Origin: Flavobacterium panacagri
GTDB taxonomy: Bacteria > Bacteroidota > Bacteroidia > Flavobacteriales > Flavobacteriaceae
DNA: 64,000 bases
Direction of reading: 5' to 3'
Assembly: GCF_030378165.1 (NCBI RefSeq)
Contig: NZ_CP119766.1
Span: 4,092,001 to 4,156,000, forward strand
This document shows positions 16,720 to 24,859 of the stretch, piece by piece. The translations under genes were made by a program, and so were the position numbers. How positions within the stretch are numbered: the first letter of the stretch is position 1; every line of letters begins with the position of its first letter. The notes below the pieces were generated by a model. The model was given only the letters and a program-made list of their open reading frames with translations, was not told the origin of the DNA and made no database searches.

Positions 16720-17000
16720 TTTTAGAATTTATTTTAATGGAGTATAAACTGAGGTAATCTCCTCAAAAATAACATTATTATCTTCAAAATAATAATTATT
16801 TATAATAATTCTAAATAATTTACTTTCTAAAGAAGCCTTTAAATCAATTAATATTTTGTTGCAATTACTATTAATTTGATAATCAAAATATTATAAGAAT
16901 TATGTAAATTGCATAAAGAGATTAGTAGATCAAACCTTATAAAGATTATTCCCCCTATTTAAACATACTGAACAACGTTTAATTAAAAATGTAAAATACC

Positions 17001-18050
17001 ATGAAACCACGAAACAAAATTTTCTCGCTTTTACTTGCTTTTACTTTGATTACTGAAACTGCACTGCCGTGTACAAGGGTTGTTTATGAAGGTCTAAATG
17101 GTACTATAATAACAGCTCGTTCTATGGACTGGCGCACTGAAATACCAGCGAATTTGTGGATTTTTCCACGTGGCATTGAACGTGTTGGTGAAGCTGGAAC
17201 AAGTTCTATTAAATGGAAATCAAAATACGGAAGTGTAATTACCAGTTCGTGGGACATCGCTTCTTCTGACGGAATGAATGAAAAAGGGCTTGTAGGCAAT
17301 CTTTTGTGGTTGGTTGAATCTCAATATCCAAAATTTGAAAAGAATGGTAAAGTGAAAGGTTTGGCAGTTTCATTGTGGCTTCAGTATGTATTGGATAACT
17401 TTTCTACAGTTTCGGAAGTTGTTTCAGCTTTACAGAAAGAAGAATTTGTAGTGGCTTCATCTCACATTCCGGGCACAAATATTTTTGCAACGGTACATTT
17501 ATCCGTTTCTGATGCTTCGGGTGATAATGCGATTTTTGAATATATCAATGAAAAACTGGTCATTCATCACGATAGAAAATATGTAACCATGACCAACTCT
17601 CCTATTTTTGATGAGCAATTGGCTATTAATACCTATTGGAAAAGTATTCCTGGAACAGTTATGCTTCCAGGAACCAATAGAGCAGCAGACCGTTTCGTGA
17701 GAGCTTCTTACTATATAGATGCGATTCCGAAAACAGATAATACCAGAAGCGCTTTAGCAAGTGTTTTCGGCGTTATTAGAAATTGTTCTGTTCCACTGGG
17801 AATTGCTTCTCCAACTGAACCTAATATCTCCTCTACTCGCTGGAGAACTGTTGCGGATCAAAAAAATATGGTTTATTATTTTGATAATGTGCTGAATCCA
17901 AACGTGATTTGGGTGGAATTCAGTAAAATTGATTTTAGTGAAAAGGGAAAAATTAGAAAATTAAGTTTAGCCAATAATGAAAATTATTCAGGCGAATCCT
18001 TGATTAATTTCAAAGAAGCAAAACCTTTTCAGTTTGCGGGATTGGATTAA
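17001..18050 (+). CDS. Linear amide C-N hydrolase, choloylglycine/penicillin-V acylase family
   Basis: 349 residues, a normal length for this Ntn-hydrolase family. An N-terminal signal (KIFSLLLAFTLITETALP) precedes Cys24, which should become the N-terminal nucleophile after cleavage, as in penicillin V acylase and bile-salt hydrolase. Conserved family residues follow: TARSMDWR (Arg40, Asp43) and later EYINEKLVIHH and TNSPIFDEQLA. In Gram-negative bacteria these periplasmic enzymes often cleave N-acyl amides such as acyl-homoserine lactones or penicillin V; the actual substrate here is unknown. Transcribed alone. Confidence 0.88.
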   Translation: MKPRNKIFSLLLAFTLITETALPCTRVVYEGLNGTIITARSMDWRTEIPANLWIFPRGIERVGEAGTSSIKWKSKYGSVITSSWDIASSDGMNEKGLVGNLLWLVESQYPKFEKNGKVKGLAVSLWLQYVLDNFSTVSEVVSALQKEEFVVASSHIPGTNIFATVHLSVSDASGDNAIFEYINEKLVIHHDRKYVTMTNSPIFDEQLAINTYWKSIPGTVMLPGTNRAADRFVRASYYIDAIPKTDNTRSALASVFGVIRNCSVPLGIASPTEPNISSTRWRTVADQKNMVYYFDNVLNPNVIWVEFSKIDFSEKGKIRKLSLANNENYSGESLINFKEAKPFQFAGLD

Positions 18051-18074
18051 TTTGGACTAGCAAATAAAGGCTTT

Positions 18075-18113
18075 AAATACCTCCATATTAAATGTTTGGA
18101 GGTATTTTTTTTT
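18075..18113 (+). terminator. Terminator after the Ntn hydrolase gene
   Basis: AAATACCTCCA and TGGAGGTATTT form an 11-bp stem followed by a long T run. Confidence 0.85.
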
Positions 18114-18132
18114 AAAATAATGCAAAATTATA

Positions 18133-18163
18133 TTTGCGCAGTCAAATGACTTCATTATATTTG
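18133..18163 (+). promoter_or_regulatory. Promoter of the ArsR operon
   Basis: TTTG at 18133-18136 and TATATTTG at 18156-18163 are 19 bp apart, a complete consensus match. The expected transcription start is about 18167, only 15 bases before the ATG at 18182, which rules out the upstream in-frame ATGs at 18134 and 18146 as starts. Confidence 0.8.
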
Positions 18164-18176
18164 CAGTCAAATAACT
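18140..18176. promoter_or_regulatory. Two tandem ArsR operators in the promoter
   Basis: AGTCAAATGACT (18140-18151, perfect palindrome between the -33 and -7 boxes) and AGTCAAATAACT (18165-18176, one mismatch, over the start of transcription) lie 25 bp apart. Occupation of either should block the polymerase, predicting autorepression by the ArsR protein encoded just downstream. Confidence 0.65.
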
Positions 18177-18181
18177 GCGTA

Positions 18182-18499
18182 ATGGAAATTAGAAGAGATG
18201 TATTTCAGGCAATAGCCGATCCAACCCGAAGAGCTATATTAAGTTTGGTTGCCATACAAGCAATGACACCTGGTGCCATTGCAGCCAACTTTGATTCGTC
18301 TAGACAGACGATTTCGAAACATATTCAGATTCTAAATGAATGTGAATTATTACATCAAACACAAAACGGAAGAGAAATTTATTATCATTTAAATCCTCAA
18401 AAAATGAAGGAAATTGACAATTTCATTGAACCATTCCGAAAAATGTGGGAAGAGCGTTTCGATAAATTGGAAGCGATTATGAAAAACTATAAAAAATAA
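18182..18499 (+). CDS. ArsR-family winged-helix repressor
   Basis: 105 residues from the ATG at 18182 ([20 protein letters not shown], the classic N-terminus). An upstream in-frame ATG at 18134 would overlap the promoter. The helix-turn-helix is about 35-65 ([20 protein letters not shown]) and the wing [10 protein letters not shown]. The CxC metal site of ArsR/SmtB metalloregulators is absent (no ELCVCDL motif), so this is the metal-independent SdpR/YdfF-like branch, frequently paired with SRPBCC proteins. It heads a four-gene operon and probably represses its own promoter. Confidence 0.88.
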   Translation: MEIRRDVFQAIADPTRRAILSLVAIQAMTPGAIAANFDSSRQTISKHIQILNECELLHQTQNGREIYYHLNPQKMKEIDNFIEPFRKMWEERFDKLEAIMKNYKK

Positions 18500-18503
18500 A
18501 ACC

Positions 18504-18971
18504 ATGGAAAAGAAAACAAAAATTCATGCTGAAGATAACAGACACGATCTTATCATTACTAGAGAATTTGAACTTCCAGTAGAATTGCTTTTTAAAGCTT
18601 ATGAAGATCCTAAAATTGTGGCACAATGGATGGGAACTAAAGTGATAAAATTGGAGAGCAGAAAATACGGTGCTTGGGAATTTGAAACGAGTGATCCTAA
18701 CGGAAATGTTGTTTTTAAAGCAAATGGTGTTATTCATGATTTTGTTCCAAATGAGAGAATTGTCCGCACTTTTGAAATGGATACTATCAATTTTGCACCG
18801 CAATTGGAGTTTTTAGAATTCGAAAAACTTACCGATGAAACCAGTAAACTTACCATGCAGATTATTTACAAATCGATTGAGCACAGAGCAAATCAATTGA
18901 AACTTCCATTTGCGCAAGGTTTAAATATGGCCCACAACCGACTAGAAGAAATTGTAACTAAACTAAAATAA
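18504..18971 (+). CDS. SRPBCC/AHSA1-like domain protein
   Basis: 155 residues, cytoplasmic. The opening strand LIITREFELPVELLFKAYED followed by PKIVAQWMG and the closing helix LNMAHNRLEEIVTKL are the START/AHSA1 pattern, a helix-grip cavity that binds small hydrophobic ligands. It lies 4 bp after the ArsR gene, a widespread pairing in which the SRPBCC protein may sense or buffer the inducer; that role is inference. Confidence 0.85.
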   Translation: MEKKTKIHAEDNRHDLIITREFELPVELLFKAYEDPKIVAQWMGTKVIKLESRKYGAWEFETSDPNGNVVFKANGVIHDFVPNERIVRTFEMDTINFAPQLEFLEFEKLTDETSKLTMQIIYKSIEHRANQLKLPFAQGLNMAHNRLEEIVTKLK

Positions 18972-18975
18972 AATC

Positions 18976-19353
18976 ATGAATAAACGAAACAGAATTATTT
19001 ATTGGATTGCCACACTTTGGCTGGCATTAGGAATGATATCGACAGGAATCGTACAATTGATGCAGATAAAAGAAGAAAAAGAAATGATGAACCATTTAGG
19101 TTATCCGCTTTATTTTCTAACGCTTTTAGGTGTCTGGAAACTTTTAGGTGTGATTGCGATATTAATTCCGAAATTTGGCTTACTGAAAGAATGGGCTTAT
19201 GCAGGCTTTTTCTTTGCTATGTCTGGAGCTGTAGTTTCTCATCTGGCGGTTGGTGACAGCGCTAAAGAACTTTTCGGCCCAATATTATTAATTGTTTTGA
19301 CAATTGTTTCCTGGTATTACAGACCAGAGAACAGAAAATGTTCTGCAAACTAA
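18976..19353 (+). CDS. DoxX-like membrane protein
   Basis: 125 residues with four hydrophobic helices (IIYWIATLWLALGMISTG, PLYFLTLLGVWKLLGVIAIL, WAYAGFFFAMSGAVVSHL, ILLIVLTIVSWYY), matching the DoxX/DUF4870-like four-helix plan. It follows the SRPBCC gene by 4 bp. ArsR-SRPBCC-DoxX strings occur repeatedly in bacteria and may form a small stress-response unit; no enzymatic residues are evident. Confidence 0.8.
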   Translation: MNKRNRIIYWIATLWLALGMISTGIVQLMQIKEEKEMMNHLGYPLYFLTLLGVWKLLGVIAILIPKFGLLKEWAYAGFFFAMSGAVVSHLAVGDSAKELFGPILLIVLTIVSWYYRPENRKCSAN

Positions 19354-19365
19354 AATTTGAATGTT

Positions 19366-19923
19366 ATGAAAAGAGAATTGACTGCCAACGAACAAGAAGA
19401 GATTTTAAATACGTTGGAAAAACGTTTTGAAAAAAATCCAAACAGACATAAAAATTTGGAATGGTCAGCTGTTGAAGCCAAATTAAAAGCCAATCCTAAA
19501 AAATTATGGTCATTGGATGAAATGGAAAGAACTGAAGGCGAACCGGATGTTATTGGCTATGATGAAAAAACAAAAGAATATCTTTTTGTAGATTGTTCTC
19601 CTGAAAGCCCAAAAGGACGAAGAAGTTTCTGTTATGATCATGAAGCACTTGAAAAAAGAAAAGAACATAAACCCGCAAACAGCGCTATTAATATGGCGGA
19701 AGAAATGGGAATTGAAATTCTAAATGAAGAACAATACAAAGAACTCCAAAAGCTTGGAAAGTTCGATGCTAAAACATCAAGCTGGATTTTAACTCCAACG
19801 GAAATTAGAAAATTAGGAGGAGCTATCTTTTCTGATTTTAGATACAATACCGTTTTTGTTTATCATAACGGTGCAGAATCTTATTATGCGGCACGAGGAT
19901 TTCGCGGTTTATTAAGAGTTTAA
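19366..19923 (+). CDS. DUF4256 domain protein
   Basis: 185 residues from the ATG at 19366; the frame opens with a TTG nine bases earlier. Features of DUF4256 include WSAVEAKLKANPKKLWSLDE near the N-terminus, FVDCSPESPKGRRSFCYD, and the end FVYHNGAESYYAARGFRGLL. The function of the family is unknown. It is the last gene of the ArsR operon, followed by a terminator shared with the convergent DUF2200 gene. Confidence 0.83.
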   Translation: MKRELTANEQEEILNTLEKRFEKNPNRHKNLEWSAVEAKLKANPKKLWSLDEMERTEGEPDVIGYDEKTKEYLFVDCSPESPKGRRSFCYDHEALEKRKEHKPANSAINMAEEMGIEILNEEQYKELQKLGKFDAKTSSWILTPTEIRKLGGAIFSDFRYNTVFVYHNGAESYYAARGFRGLLRV

Positions 19924-19933
19924 AAAATGGAGT

Positions 19934-19971
19934 AAAACCTCTGAGATATTTATTTTGGAGGTTTTGTTTTT
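19934..19971. terminator. Terminator between DUF4256 and DUF2200 genes
   Basis: AAAACCTC and GAGGTTTT pair across a 16-base loop followed by TGTTTTTA; usable from both sides. Confidence 0.6.
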
Positions 19972-20320
19972 ATTCTCTCAGAATCTTTTCCATTTTTTTT
20001 CCTTTCGCCAATTCATCTACTAATTTATCCATATAACGGATTTTCTTCATTAACGGATCTTCAATTTCTTCAATACGATAACCACAGATAACTCCTGTAA
20101 TTTTTGAAGCATTCGGATTTAGTTTTGGAGCTTCATCAAAAAAAGTTTGCAAGTCTGATTTCTTTTCAATCTGATCTTTAAATTGAGATTCGCTATAACC
20201 TGTTAACCATAAAATTACGGTATCGACTTCTTCTTTGGTTCTCCCCTTTTTTTCTGCTTTTTGAATGTACATGGGATAAACACTGGCAAATATTATTTTG
20301 TATACTCTATCGTTTTTCAT
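19970..20320 (-). CDS. DUF2200 family protein
   Basis: 116 residues, cytoplasmic. [34 protein letters not shown] and [20 protein letters not shown] are the marks of DUF2200, a small helical family of unknown function common in Gram-negative and Gram-positive bacteria. Length matches the family. Transcribed alone from an AT-rich gap shared with the divergent VOC gene. Confidence 0.87.
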   Translation of the reverse strand: MKNDRVYKIIFASVYPMYIQKAEKKGRTKEEVDTVILWLTGYSESQFKDQIEKKSDLQTFFDEAPKLNPNASKITGVICGYRIEEIEDPLMKKIRYMDKLVDELAKGKKMEKILRE

Positions 20321-20434
20321 TGGACTATTTTTTAAGTGCTATTTTGTTTTAATGTAAATATAATTACAATAATTGTTTATACCTTAGATTTAGTTTTATA
20401 ACATCAATTTTAGAAATCTTAAAAATCTATTTCT

Positions 20435-20836
20435 ATGGGAAACAATTCTAATGATACAGAACCAAAAGTGACAGGACTTGGCGGAATTTTCTTTTTTATG
20501 GATAATCCAAAAGAAACGAAAGACTGGTATGCCAAAAATTTAGGATTAGAAATTAACGAATGGGGGTCTTCAAGTTTTGAATCCAGAAATATCGATAATC
20601 CGGAAGAAATTGAATCGACGCAATGGTGTCCTTTTAAGAAAGGGGATGAATATTTTTCTCCATCCAAAAAAGAGTTTATGGTCAATTACCGCGTTCAAAA
20701 TATTGAAGGACTTGTAGAAAAGCTAAAAGCAAATGGAGTTACAATTCTAGATAATATAGAAACGTACGATTACGGAAAGTTTGTTCATATAATGGATACT
20801 GAAGGCAATAAAATTGAACTGTGGGAACCTAATTAA
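20435..20836 (+). CDS. VOC-family protein
   Basis: 133 residues, one VOC domain. GGIFFFMDNPKETKDWYAKN followed by LGLEINEWG is the first half and the closing strand GKFVHIMDTEGNKIELWEP the second, with the typical final Glu. Enzymes of this fold include glyoxalases, dioxygenases and fosfomycin-resistance proteins; nothing here discriminates among them. Short spacing (42 bp) to the acetyltransferase gene may allow co-transcription. Confidence 0.83.
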   Translation: MGNNSNDTEPKVTGLGGIFFFMDNPKETKDWYAKNLGLEINEWGSSSFESRNIDNPEEIESTQWCPFKKGDEYFSPSKKEFMVNYRVQNIEGLVEKLKANGVTILDNIETYDYGKFVHIMDTEGNKIELWEPN

Positions 20837-20878
20837 GTTATGAATTATGAATAAAATGTCTGATGCTTAAAAAAGAAC

Positions 20879-21409
20879 ATGTTTAATACATTAGTTAAAA
20901 TCAATTGCGATTCAAAAAGTAGTTTTCTTAGACAAATCGCTGGCAATTTATTAGAGAAACTTTATTGCTGTGAAATAAATTGTGCCGAAATAGACAAAAG
21001 TGTTTTGTTTGCGCATCACGGTCGCGGATGTACAATTGTGGCTTCTAAAATCTGTGAAAATGTGGTTATTTTTCAAAATGTTTCTATTGGAGCTAATTTG
21101 AAATACAACAAAATCACTAATGAATGGGAGAATGTCGGAAATCCAATTATTGCTAGAAATGTTATTATTGCTGATGGCGCCAAAATTTTAGGGCCAATTG
21201 CAATTGGAGAGAATTCGATTATTGGTGCTGGATCCATTATAACCAAAAATATTCCTGCAAATAGCGTAGCTTACGGTGTAAATCAATTTAAACCAAAGGA
21301 TAAAAACTATGATTTTATATTCAATAAGAACATGATTAATCCTCAGAAAATCATAGAAACCAATAAAAAGTTAGTCGCAGAATTCAATAAACAGAATAAT
21401 CTCGTTTAA
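20879..21409 (+). CDS. Hexapeptide-repeat acetyltransferase, serine-acetyltransferase-like
   Basis: 176 residues with a left-handed beta-helix: SVLFAHHGRGCTIVASKICE, NVVIFQNVSIGANL, NPIIARNVIIADGAKILGPI, AIGENSIIGAGSIITKNIP. The His-His pair and the VIFQNVSIG coil resemble CysE. It is short compared with CysE (about 270) and lacks the N-terminal helical domain needed for CysE hexamers, so it may be a truncated-type O-acetyltransferase acting on serine or a sugar. A terminator follows immediately. Confidence 0.8.
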   Translation: MFNTLVKINCDSKSSFLRQIAGNLLEKLYCCEINCAEIDKSVLFAHHGRGCTIVASKICENVVIFQNVSIGANLKYNKITNEWENVGNPIIARNVIIADGAKILGPIAIGENSIIGAGSIITKNIPANSVAYGVNQFKPKDKNYDFIFNKNMINPQKIIETNKKLVAEFNKQNNLV

Positions 21410-21413
21410 AATA

Positions 21414-21443
21414 AAAAACTCCATTATCGTTAATGGAGTTTTT
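21414..21443. terminator. Terminator between acetyltransferase and map
   Basis: AAAAACTCCATTA and TAATGGAGTTTTT form a 13-bp stem with a 4-base loop, A run before and T run after; serves both convergent genes. Confidence 0.85.
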
Positions 21444-21463
21444 GTGTATTTATTGAGAATTAA

Positions 21464-22228
21464 TTAATTCCAAATTTCATTCATTTCGGTCAAAATAATT
21501 GGTTTGCCTTCGGTAACCACAATTGTATGTTCGTGCTGCGCCATAAAACCGCCTTTATTTCCAACCATTGTCCAGCCATCTTTCATTGTTTCTGCATAAG
21601 TTGAAGTTGTCGAAATAAAAGTTTCAATTGCTACAACTGAATTCTTTTTAAATCTCGTCATATTAAAACGATCTCTGTAATTGGCAATTTCATGAGGTGC
21701 TTCGTGAAGACTTCTCCCTACTCCGTGTCCAGTTAAGTTTTTAATGACTTTATAGCCTTTTTTCTTTGCTTCGGTTTCTATCAGGAAACCAATATCCGAA
21801 ATACGAACGCCACCTTTTATATTGTGAATGGCTTTATGTAAAATTTGTTTCGAAGCTTCAATCAATTTTTGGTGTTCATTTATATCTTCTCCAATTACAA
21901 AAGAACCTCCGTTATCTGACCAAAAACCGTCTAATTCAGCAGAAACATCAATATTGATTAAATCGCCTTCCTGCAGAATTCTTTTATCAGAAGGAATTCC
22001 GTGGCAAAATTCATTGTCAACGCTGATGCAAGTCCAGCCCGGAAAACCATAAGTTTCATAAGGTGCAGATTTAGCTCCAAAATCTTTTAATATTTGTCCG
22101 CCGTAATCATCCAATTCTTTGGTTGACATACCAACTTTGGCAAATTTTCTCATTTCTTTTAAAGTGTATGCTACGGCTTCACTCGCTTTTTTCATTCCGG
22201 CTAATTCTGCTTCTGTTGTAATAGACAT
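21464..22228 (-). CDS. map: Methionine aminopeptidase, type I
   Basis: 254 residues. Removes the initiator methionine from nascent proteins. The two-metal site is complete: Asp in INIDVSAELDGFWSDNGGSF (two Asp), His in LTGHGVGRSLHEAP, Glu in VAIETFIS and Glu in MAQHEHTIVV. The usual GD in the second ligand motif and EP in the fourth are altered (WSDNGGS, IETFI), which suggests a divergent paralog rather than the ribosomal-operon MetAP. It is transcribed alone. Confidence 0.88.
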   Translation of the reverse strand: MSITTEAELAGMKKASEAVAYTLKEMRKFAKVGMSTKELDDYGGQILKDFGAKSAPYETYGFPGWTCISVDNEFCHGIPSDKRILQEGDLINIDVSAELDGFWSDNGGSFVIGEDINEHQKLIEASKQILHKAIHNIKGGVRISDIGFLIETEAKKKGYKVIKNLTGHGVGRSLHEAPHEIANYRDRFNMTRFKKNSVVAIETFISTTSTYAETMKDGWTMVGNKGGFMAQHEHTIVVTEGKPIILTEMNEIWN

Positions 22229-22322
22229 GCTTTCTGTTTTTGATTTTTTCAGGCTACTAATTTACCGCTTTTACTTTTTATTTCTCTTAATTTAATTCTA
22301 AATAGGATTGATTTTAAAAATA

Positions 22323-22354
22323 AAAACTCCAAAATCTAGTGACTTTGGAGTTTT
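22323..22354 (-). terminator. Terminator after the SDR gene
   Basis: AAAACTCCAAA and TTTGGAGTTTT pair across a 10-base loop, just beyond the end of the minus-strand SDR gene. Confidence 0.75.
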
Positions 22355-22376
22355 CGTACGATGCTAAAATTCTATT

Positions 22377-23114
22377 TTACCACGGGCTTTCTTCGCTTTC
22401 GTCTTTAATATCATTGCTAAAGAATTTTCCGGTTGGGCCATTTTCATCAGTTATAGTATGTTTAATAATAAAGCTTGAGGCACTTTCTACACTTCCCGGT
22501 CCATTGAAATGATTAAAATCTGTTGCTGTATAACCTGGATCAATAGCATTTACTTTGACTCCTAATTCTTTTAATTCATAAGCTAAAGTCACAGTGAACG
22601 CATTTAAAGCTGTTTTAGATGAAACATAAGAAACGGCTTTAAACGGATAATATTCCCAAGTTGGATCACTATGTAATGTTAAGGAACCAAGGCCAGATGT
22701 AATATTACTTATTCTTGGATTTTTGGATTTTTTTAGCAGTTCAAGAAATGTCTGAGTAACTCTGATTACGCCAAAAAAGTTAGTATCAAATACATTCTGA
22801 ATATTTTCAACCGATGTTGTCGAAGAATCTTGTGGCATATTGCCTAAAATTCCTGCATTATTAATTAGAATATCCAATTTTCCCTGATCTTTTTCTACGA
22901 TATTTTTAGCTTCTACAATACTTTCCTGATTTGTAACATCAATTGCAATAACTTTGATATTTTTAAATCCGTTTTGAGTTAGTTCTTTTACAACTTCCTC
23001 GCCTTTTTGAAGGTCACGGCTTCCTAAATAAACGAATAATCCTTTTTCTGAAAGCTGTTTTGCTATTTCTAAACCTATGCTTCTATTTGCTCCTGTAATT
23101 AATACTGAATCCAT
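22377..23114 (-). CDS. Short-chain dehydrogenase/reductase
   Basis: 245 residues, cytoplasmic NAD(P)-dependent oxidoreductase. Cofactor motif TGANRSIGLEIAKQL (about 7-21), NNAG at about 85, catalytic Ser-Tyr-Lys region given by ITSGLGSL and a later YVSSKTALN (Ser-Lys; the expected catalytic Tyr is in AVSYVSSK). The C-terminal DPGYTATDFN is typical of classical SDRs. The substrate is unknown. Its promoter holds a 16-bp palindrome and the next gene upstream is a Crp/Fnr regulator, mirroring the MDR locus at 3 kb. Confidence 0.86.
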   Translation of the reverse strand: MDSVLITGANRSIGLEIAKQLSEKGLFVYLGSRDLQKGEEVVKELTQNGFKNIKVIAIDVTNQESIVEAKNIVEKDQGKLDILINNAGILGNMPQDSSTTSVENIQNVFDTNFFGVIRVTQTFLELLKKSKNPRISNITSGLGSLTLHSDPTWEYYPFKAVSYVSSKTALNAFTVTLAYELKELGVKVNAIDPGYTATDFNHFNGPGSVESASSFIIKHTITDENGPTGKFFSNDIKDESEESPW

Positions 23115-23170
23115 TTTTTTATTTTTTTAAATTATTGATTACAAAGTTGCACCGATAAAAAACAAAAACA

Positions 23171-23186
23171 TTTGCCAAATGGCAAA
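23171..23186. promoter_or_regulatory. Candidate Crp/Fnr operator upstream of the SDR gene
   Basis: TTTGCCAAATGGCAAA is a perfect 7-2-7 palindrome. On the minus strand a -7-like box CAACTTTG spans 23149-23142, and the palindrome centre is 36.5 bp upstream of its last base, the same distance as at 3055-3070. Confidence 0.65.
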
Positions 23187-23194
23187 AAGCAACT

Positions 23195-23764
23195 TTAACG
23201 GATATTTTTTCGGATTCGGCTTAAAGAAGATTGTGTAATTCCGAGGTAAGATGCTAAATAAGAAAGTGGAACACGATTGATAACATTGGGAAACATTTCC
23301 ATAAAAGATAAATAACGTGTTGTAGCATCCTCAGAAACCAGTGGACTTCTTCTGGATACTTTTAAAATCAAAGCTTTATTGATGATTTTATGAACGATTT
23401 TATCCCAGCCTATAATGGTATTGAGAAGTTCTTCCCAGTCTTTTTTAGAAAAAATAATCATTTTACAATCGGTAACTGCTTCAACATAAGCCGAAGAACA
23501 AATACTGTTTTCAAAACTTTCTAAATCTACAACGAGGTTGTTTTCATCAATAAAATATTTAGTGATTTCTTCGCCTTTGTTATTGTAATAACAAACTCTC
23601 ATGATTCCTTCTACAATAAATCCAACTTCTACAGCTACTTTTCCGGCTTCAGAAAAATAACTTTCTTTTTTAATTTCTCTTTCTTGGGCTTTGCTTAAAA
23701 TTAAATCAATCTGCTGCTGATTTAAACTGCCAAACTGCAATATGTATGCTACTAATTCTTTCAT
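23195..23764 (-). CDS. Crp/Fnr-family transcription regulator
   Basis: 189 residues: cyclic-nucleotide-type barrel (about 15-120, VEVGFIVEGIMRVCYYNNKG) and C-terminal helix-turn-helix (about 148-185, LASYLGITQSSLSRIRKN). It is a paralog of the regulator at 2.5 kb with the same overall plan but different recognition-helix residues (TQSSLSR against STVHLSR). A palindrome one base off that of the SDR promoter lies 34 bp upstream of its start (23798-23813), suggesting autoregulation, and the SDR gene follows it with its own operator. Confidence 0.88.
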   Translation of the reverse strand: MKELVAYILQFGSLNQQQIDLILSKAQEREIKKESYFSEAGKVAVEVGFIVEGIMRVCYYNNKGEEITKYFIDENNLVVDLESFENSICSSAYVEAVTDCKMIIFSKKDWEELLNTIIGWDKIVHKIINKALILKVSRRSPLVSEDATTRYLSFMEMFPNVINRVPLSYLASYLGITQSSLSRIRKNIR

Positions 23765-23797
23765 GCACGAAAGTTAGGGATAAGTTTTTGATAGAAA

Positions 23798-23813
23798 TTT
23801 GTCATATGGCAAA
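23798..23813. promoter_or_regulatory. Candidate autoregulatory Crp/Fnr operator
   Basis: TTTGTCATATGGCAAA matches the SDR operator TTTGCCAAATGGCAAA at 14 of 16 positions. A TAACTTTC -7-like sequence on the minus strand (23776-23769) again ends 36.5 bp from the palindrome centre. That would start the mRNA almost at the ATG, implying a leaderless or nearly leaderless transcript. Confidence 0.55.
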
Positions 23814-23872
23814 AAAATAAAATTATGTTTATATATTAGTAAATCTATTTATTTGTGTCTTAAAATTATTGT

Positions 23873-24331
23873 ATGAAGAAAACTGAAAAGCAAAAAGAGT
23901 TGTATTTCGAAAAGGTTTATGGTAATATTAGAAATAAAGGATATCACACTACAGCTATTTTAGAAGAAGAAAATTTTACTCCTTTTGCATATTCGACTGG
24001 AATATTTGAAAATTTTAAAATACCTGAGTTATTTATATCTGGATTAGGACCTAATTTGTCGGGAGAAATTATTCAAAATTATGTTGAAAAGTATAAGTTC
24101 AGTGAAGTTTCTTTAAATGAAAAGATAGATGATTTAATAGAGAATTTTCCAGTTTATTTTATAAAAGTGAAAATTGAAAATTTATCAGAGTATGTACTAA
24201 CATCTATTAAATTTTATGAAAATCGAGAATACACTTATCTACAACTTATATTTCCAGATTTAAAAGGTAAATTTCCAAATGAGTCAGGATATGACTATGA
24301 CCAAATAATAGTTGGAGAATTTTCGCTTTAA
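23873..24331 (+). CDS. DUF4262 domain protein
   Basis: 152 residues, cytoplasmic. FAYSTGIFENFKIPELFISG followed by LGPNLSGEII, and the ending FPDLKGKFPNESGYDYDQ, match DUF4262, a small family of unknown function often found in bacteria near toxin or phage-type genes, though nothing of that sort is adjacent here. It has a TATATTAG promoter-like sequence 34 bp before the start and ends 10 bp before a convergent VOC gene. Confidence 0.82.
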   Translation: MKKTEKQKELYFEKVYGNIRNKGYHTTAILEEENFTPFAYSTGIFENFKIPELFISGLGPNLSGEIIQNYVEKYKFSEVSLNEKIDDLIENFPVYFIKVKIENLSEYVLTSIKFYENREYTYLQLIFPDLKGKFPNESGYDYDQIIVGEFSL

Positions 24332-24341
24332 CTTTACATTT

Positions 24342-24737
24342 TTACATTCCCGGCCAATACAAAAAATTAAATTTATGTCCATCAGGATCTGCAAATGTAA
24401 ATGTATAACCTTGTTCGTAATTTTCAGGTTTTGAGACGATCGTTCCGCCTGCTTTTTGGACTATTTTGACCCATTGCTCCACTTCTTCCCTGCTTTGAGC
24501 AGATAAAGAAAATATAACTTCATTTTCATTTAGAGTATTAGTCAATTTCCCTTTCAGAGCATTTTCGAGTCTTTTGGCAATAAAAAAATTGATTATAAAG
24601 TTATTTTCTGCAATTGAAAAACTGACTAGTTCATCTGTTTCTTTTCCGTTTTGACTAAATCCTAAACCGGAATAAAATTCAATTGTTTTTTGTATGTTCT
24701 GTACGGCAAGATTGGCCCATATCATTTTCGTTTTCAT
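24342..24737 (-). CDS. VOC-family protein
   Basis: 131 residues from the ATG at 24737 (MKTKMIWANLAVQNIQKTIE); an ATG at 24782 would add a non-homologous 15-residue tail. Two-module VOC fold with IEFYSGLGFSQ in the first half and FTFADPDGHKFNFLYWPG at the end. The C-terminus ends FLYWPGM, which is typical of the bleomycin-resistance/YaeR-like branch in Bacteroidota. Function unknown. Tail to tail with the DUF4262 gene. Confidence 0.82.
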   Translation of the reverse strand: MKTKMIWANLAVQNIQKTIEFYSGLGFSQNGKETDELVSFSIAENNFIINFFIAKRLENALKGKLTNTLNENEVIFSLSAQSREEVEQWVKIVQKAGGTIVSKPENYEQGYTFTFADPDGHKFNFLYWPGM

Positions 24738-24859
24738 CTGTTTTGGTTTTATATAAATAGATAGTTTGTTAAAGTTAAGCAATTTAGTTTTTAGTTGGGT
24801 TTTAAAGATATTTCTTATATTAGCTTAAATAGATTTTAAAGAAATCAATAGCATTAGAT

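Noticed and set aside
16875..16887. TTTGATAATCAAA as an Fnr box upstream of the Ntn hydrolase gene
   Set aside because: Spacing between the half-sites is one base, not four, no paired promoter box is placed for it, and such AT palindromes are expected by chance.
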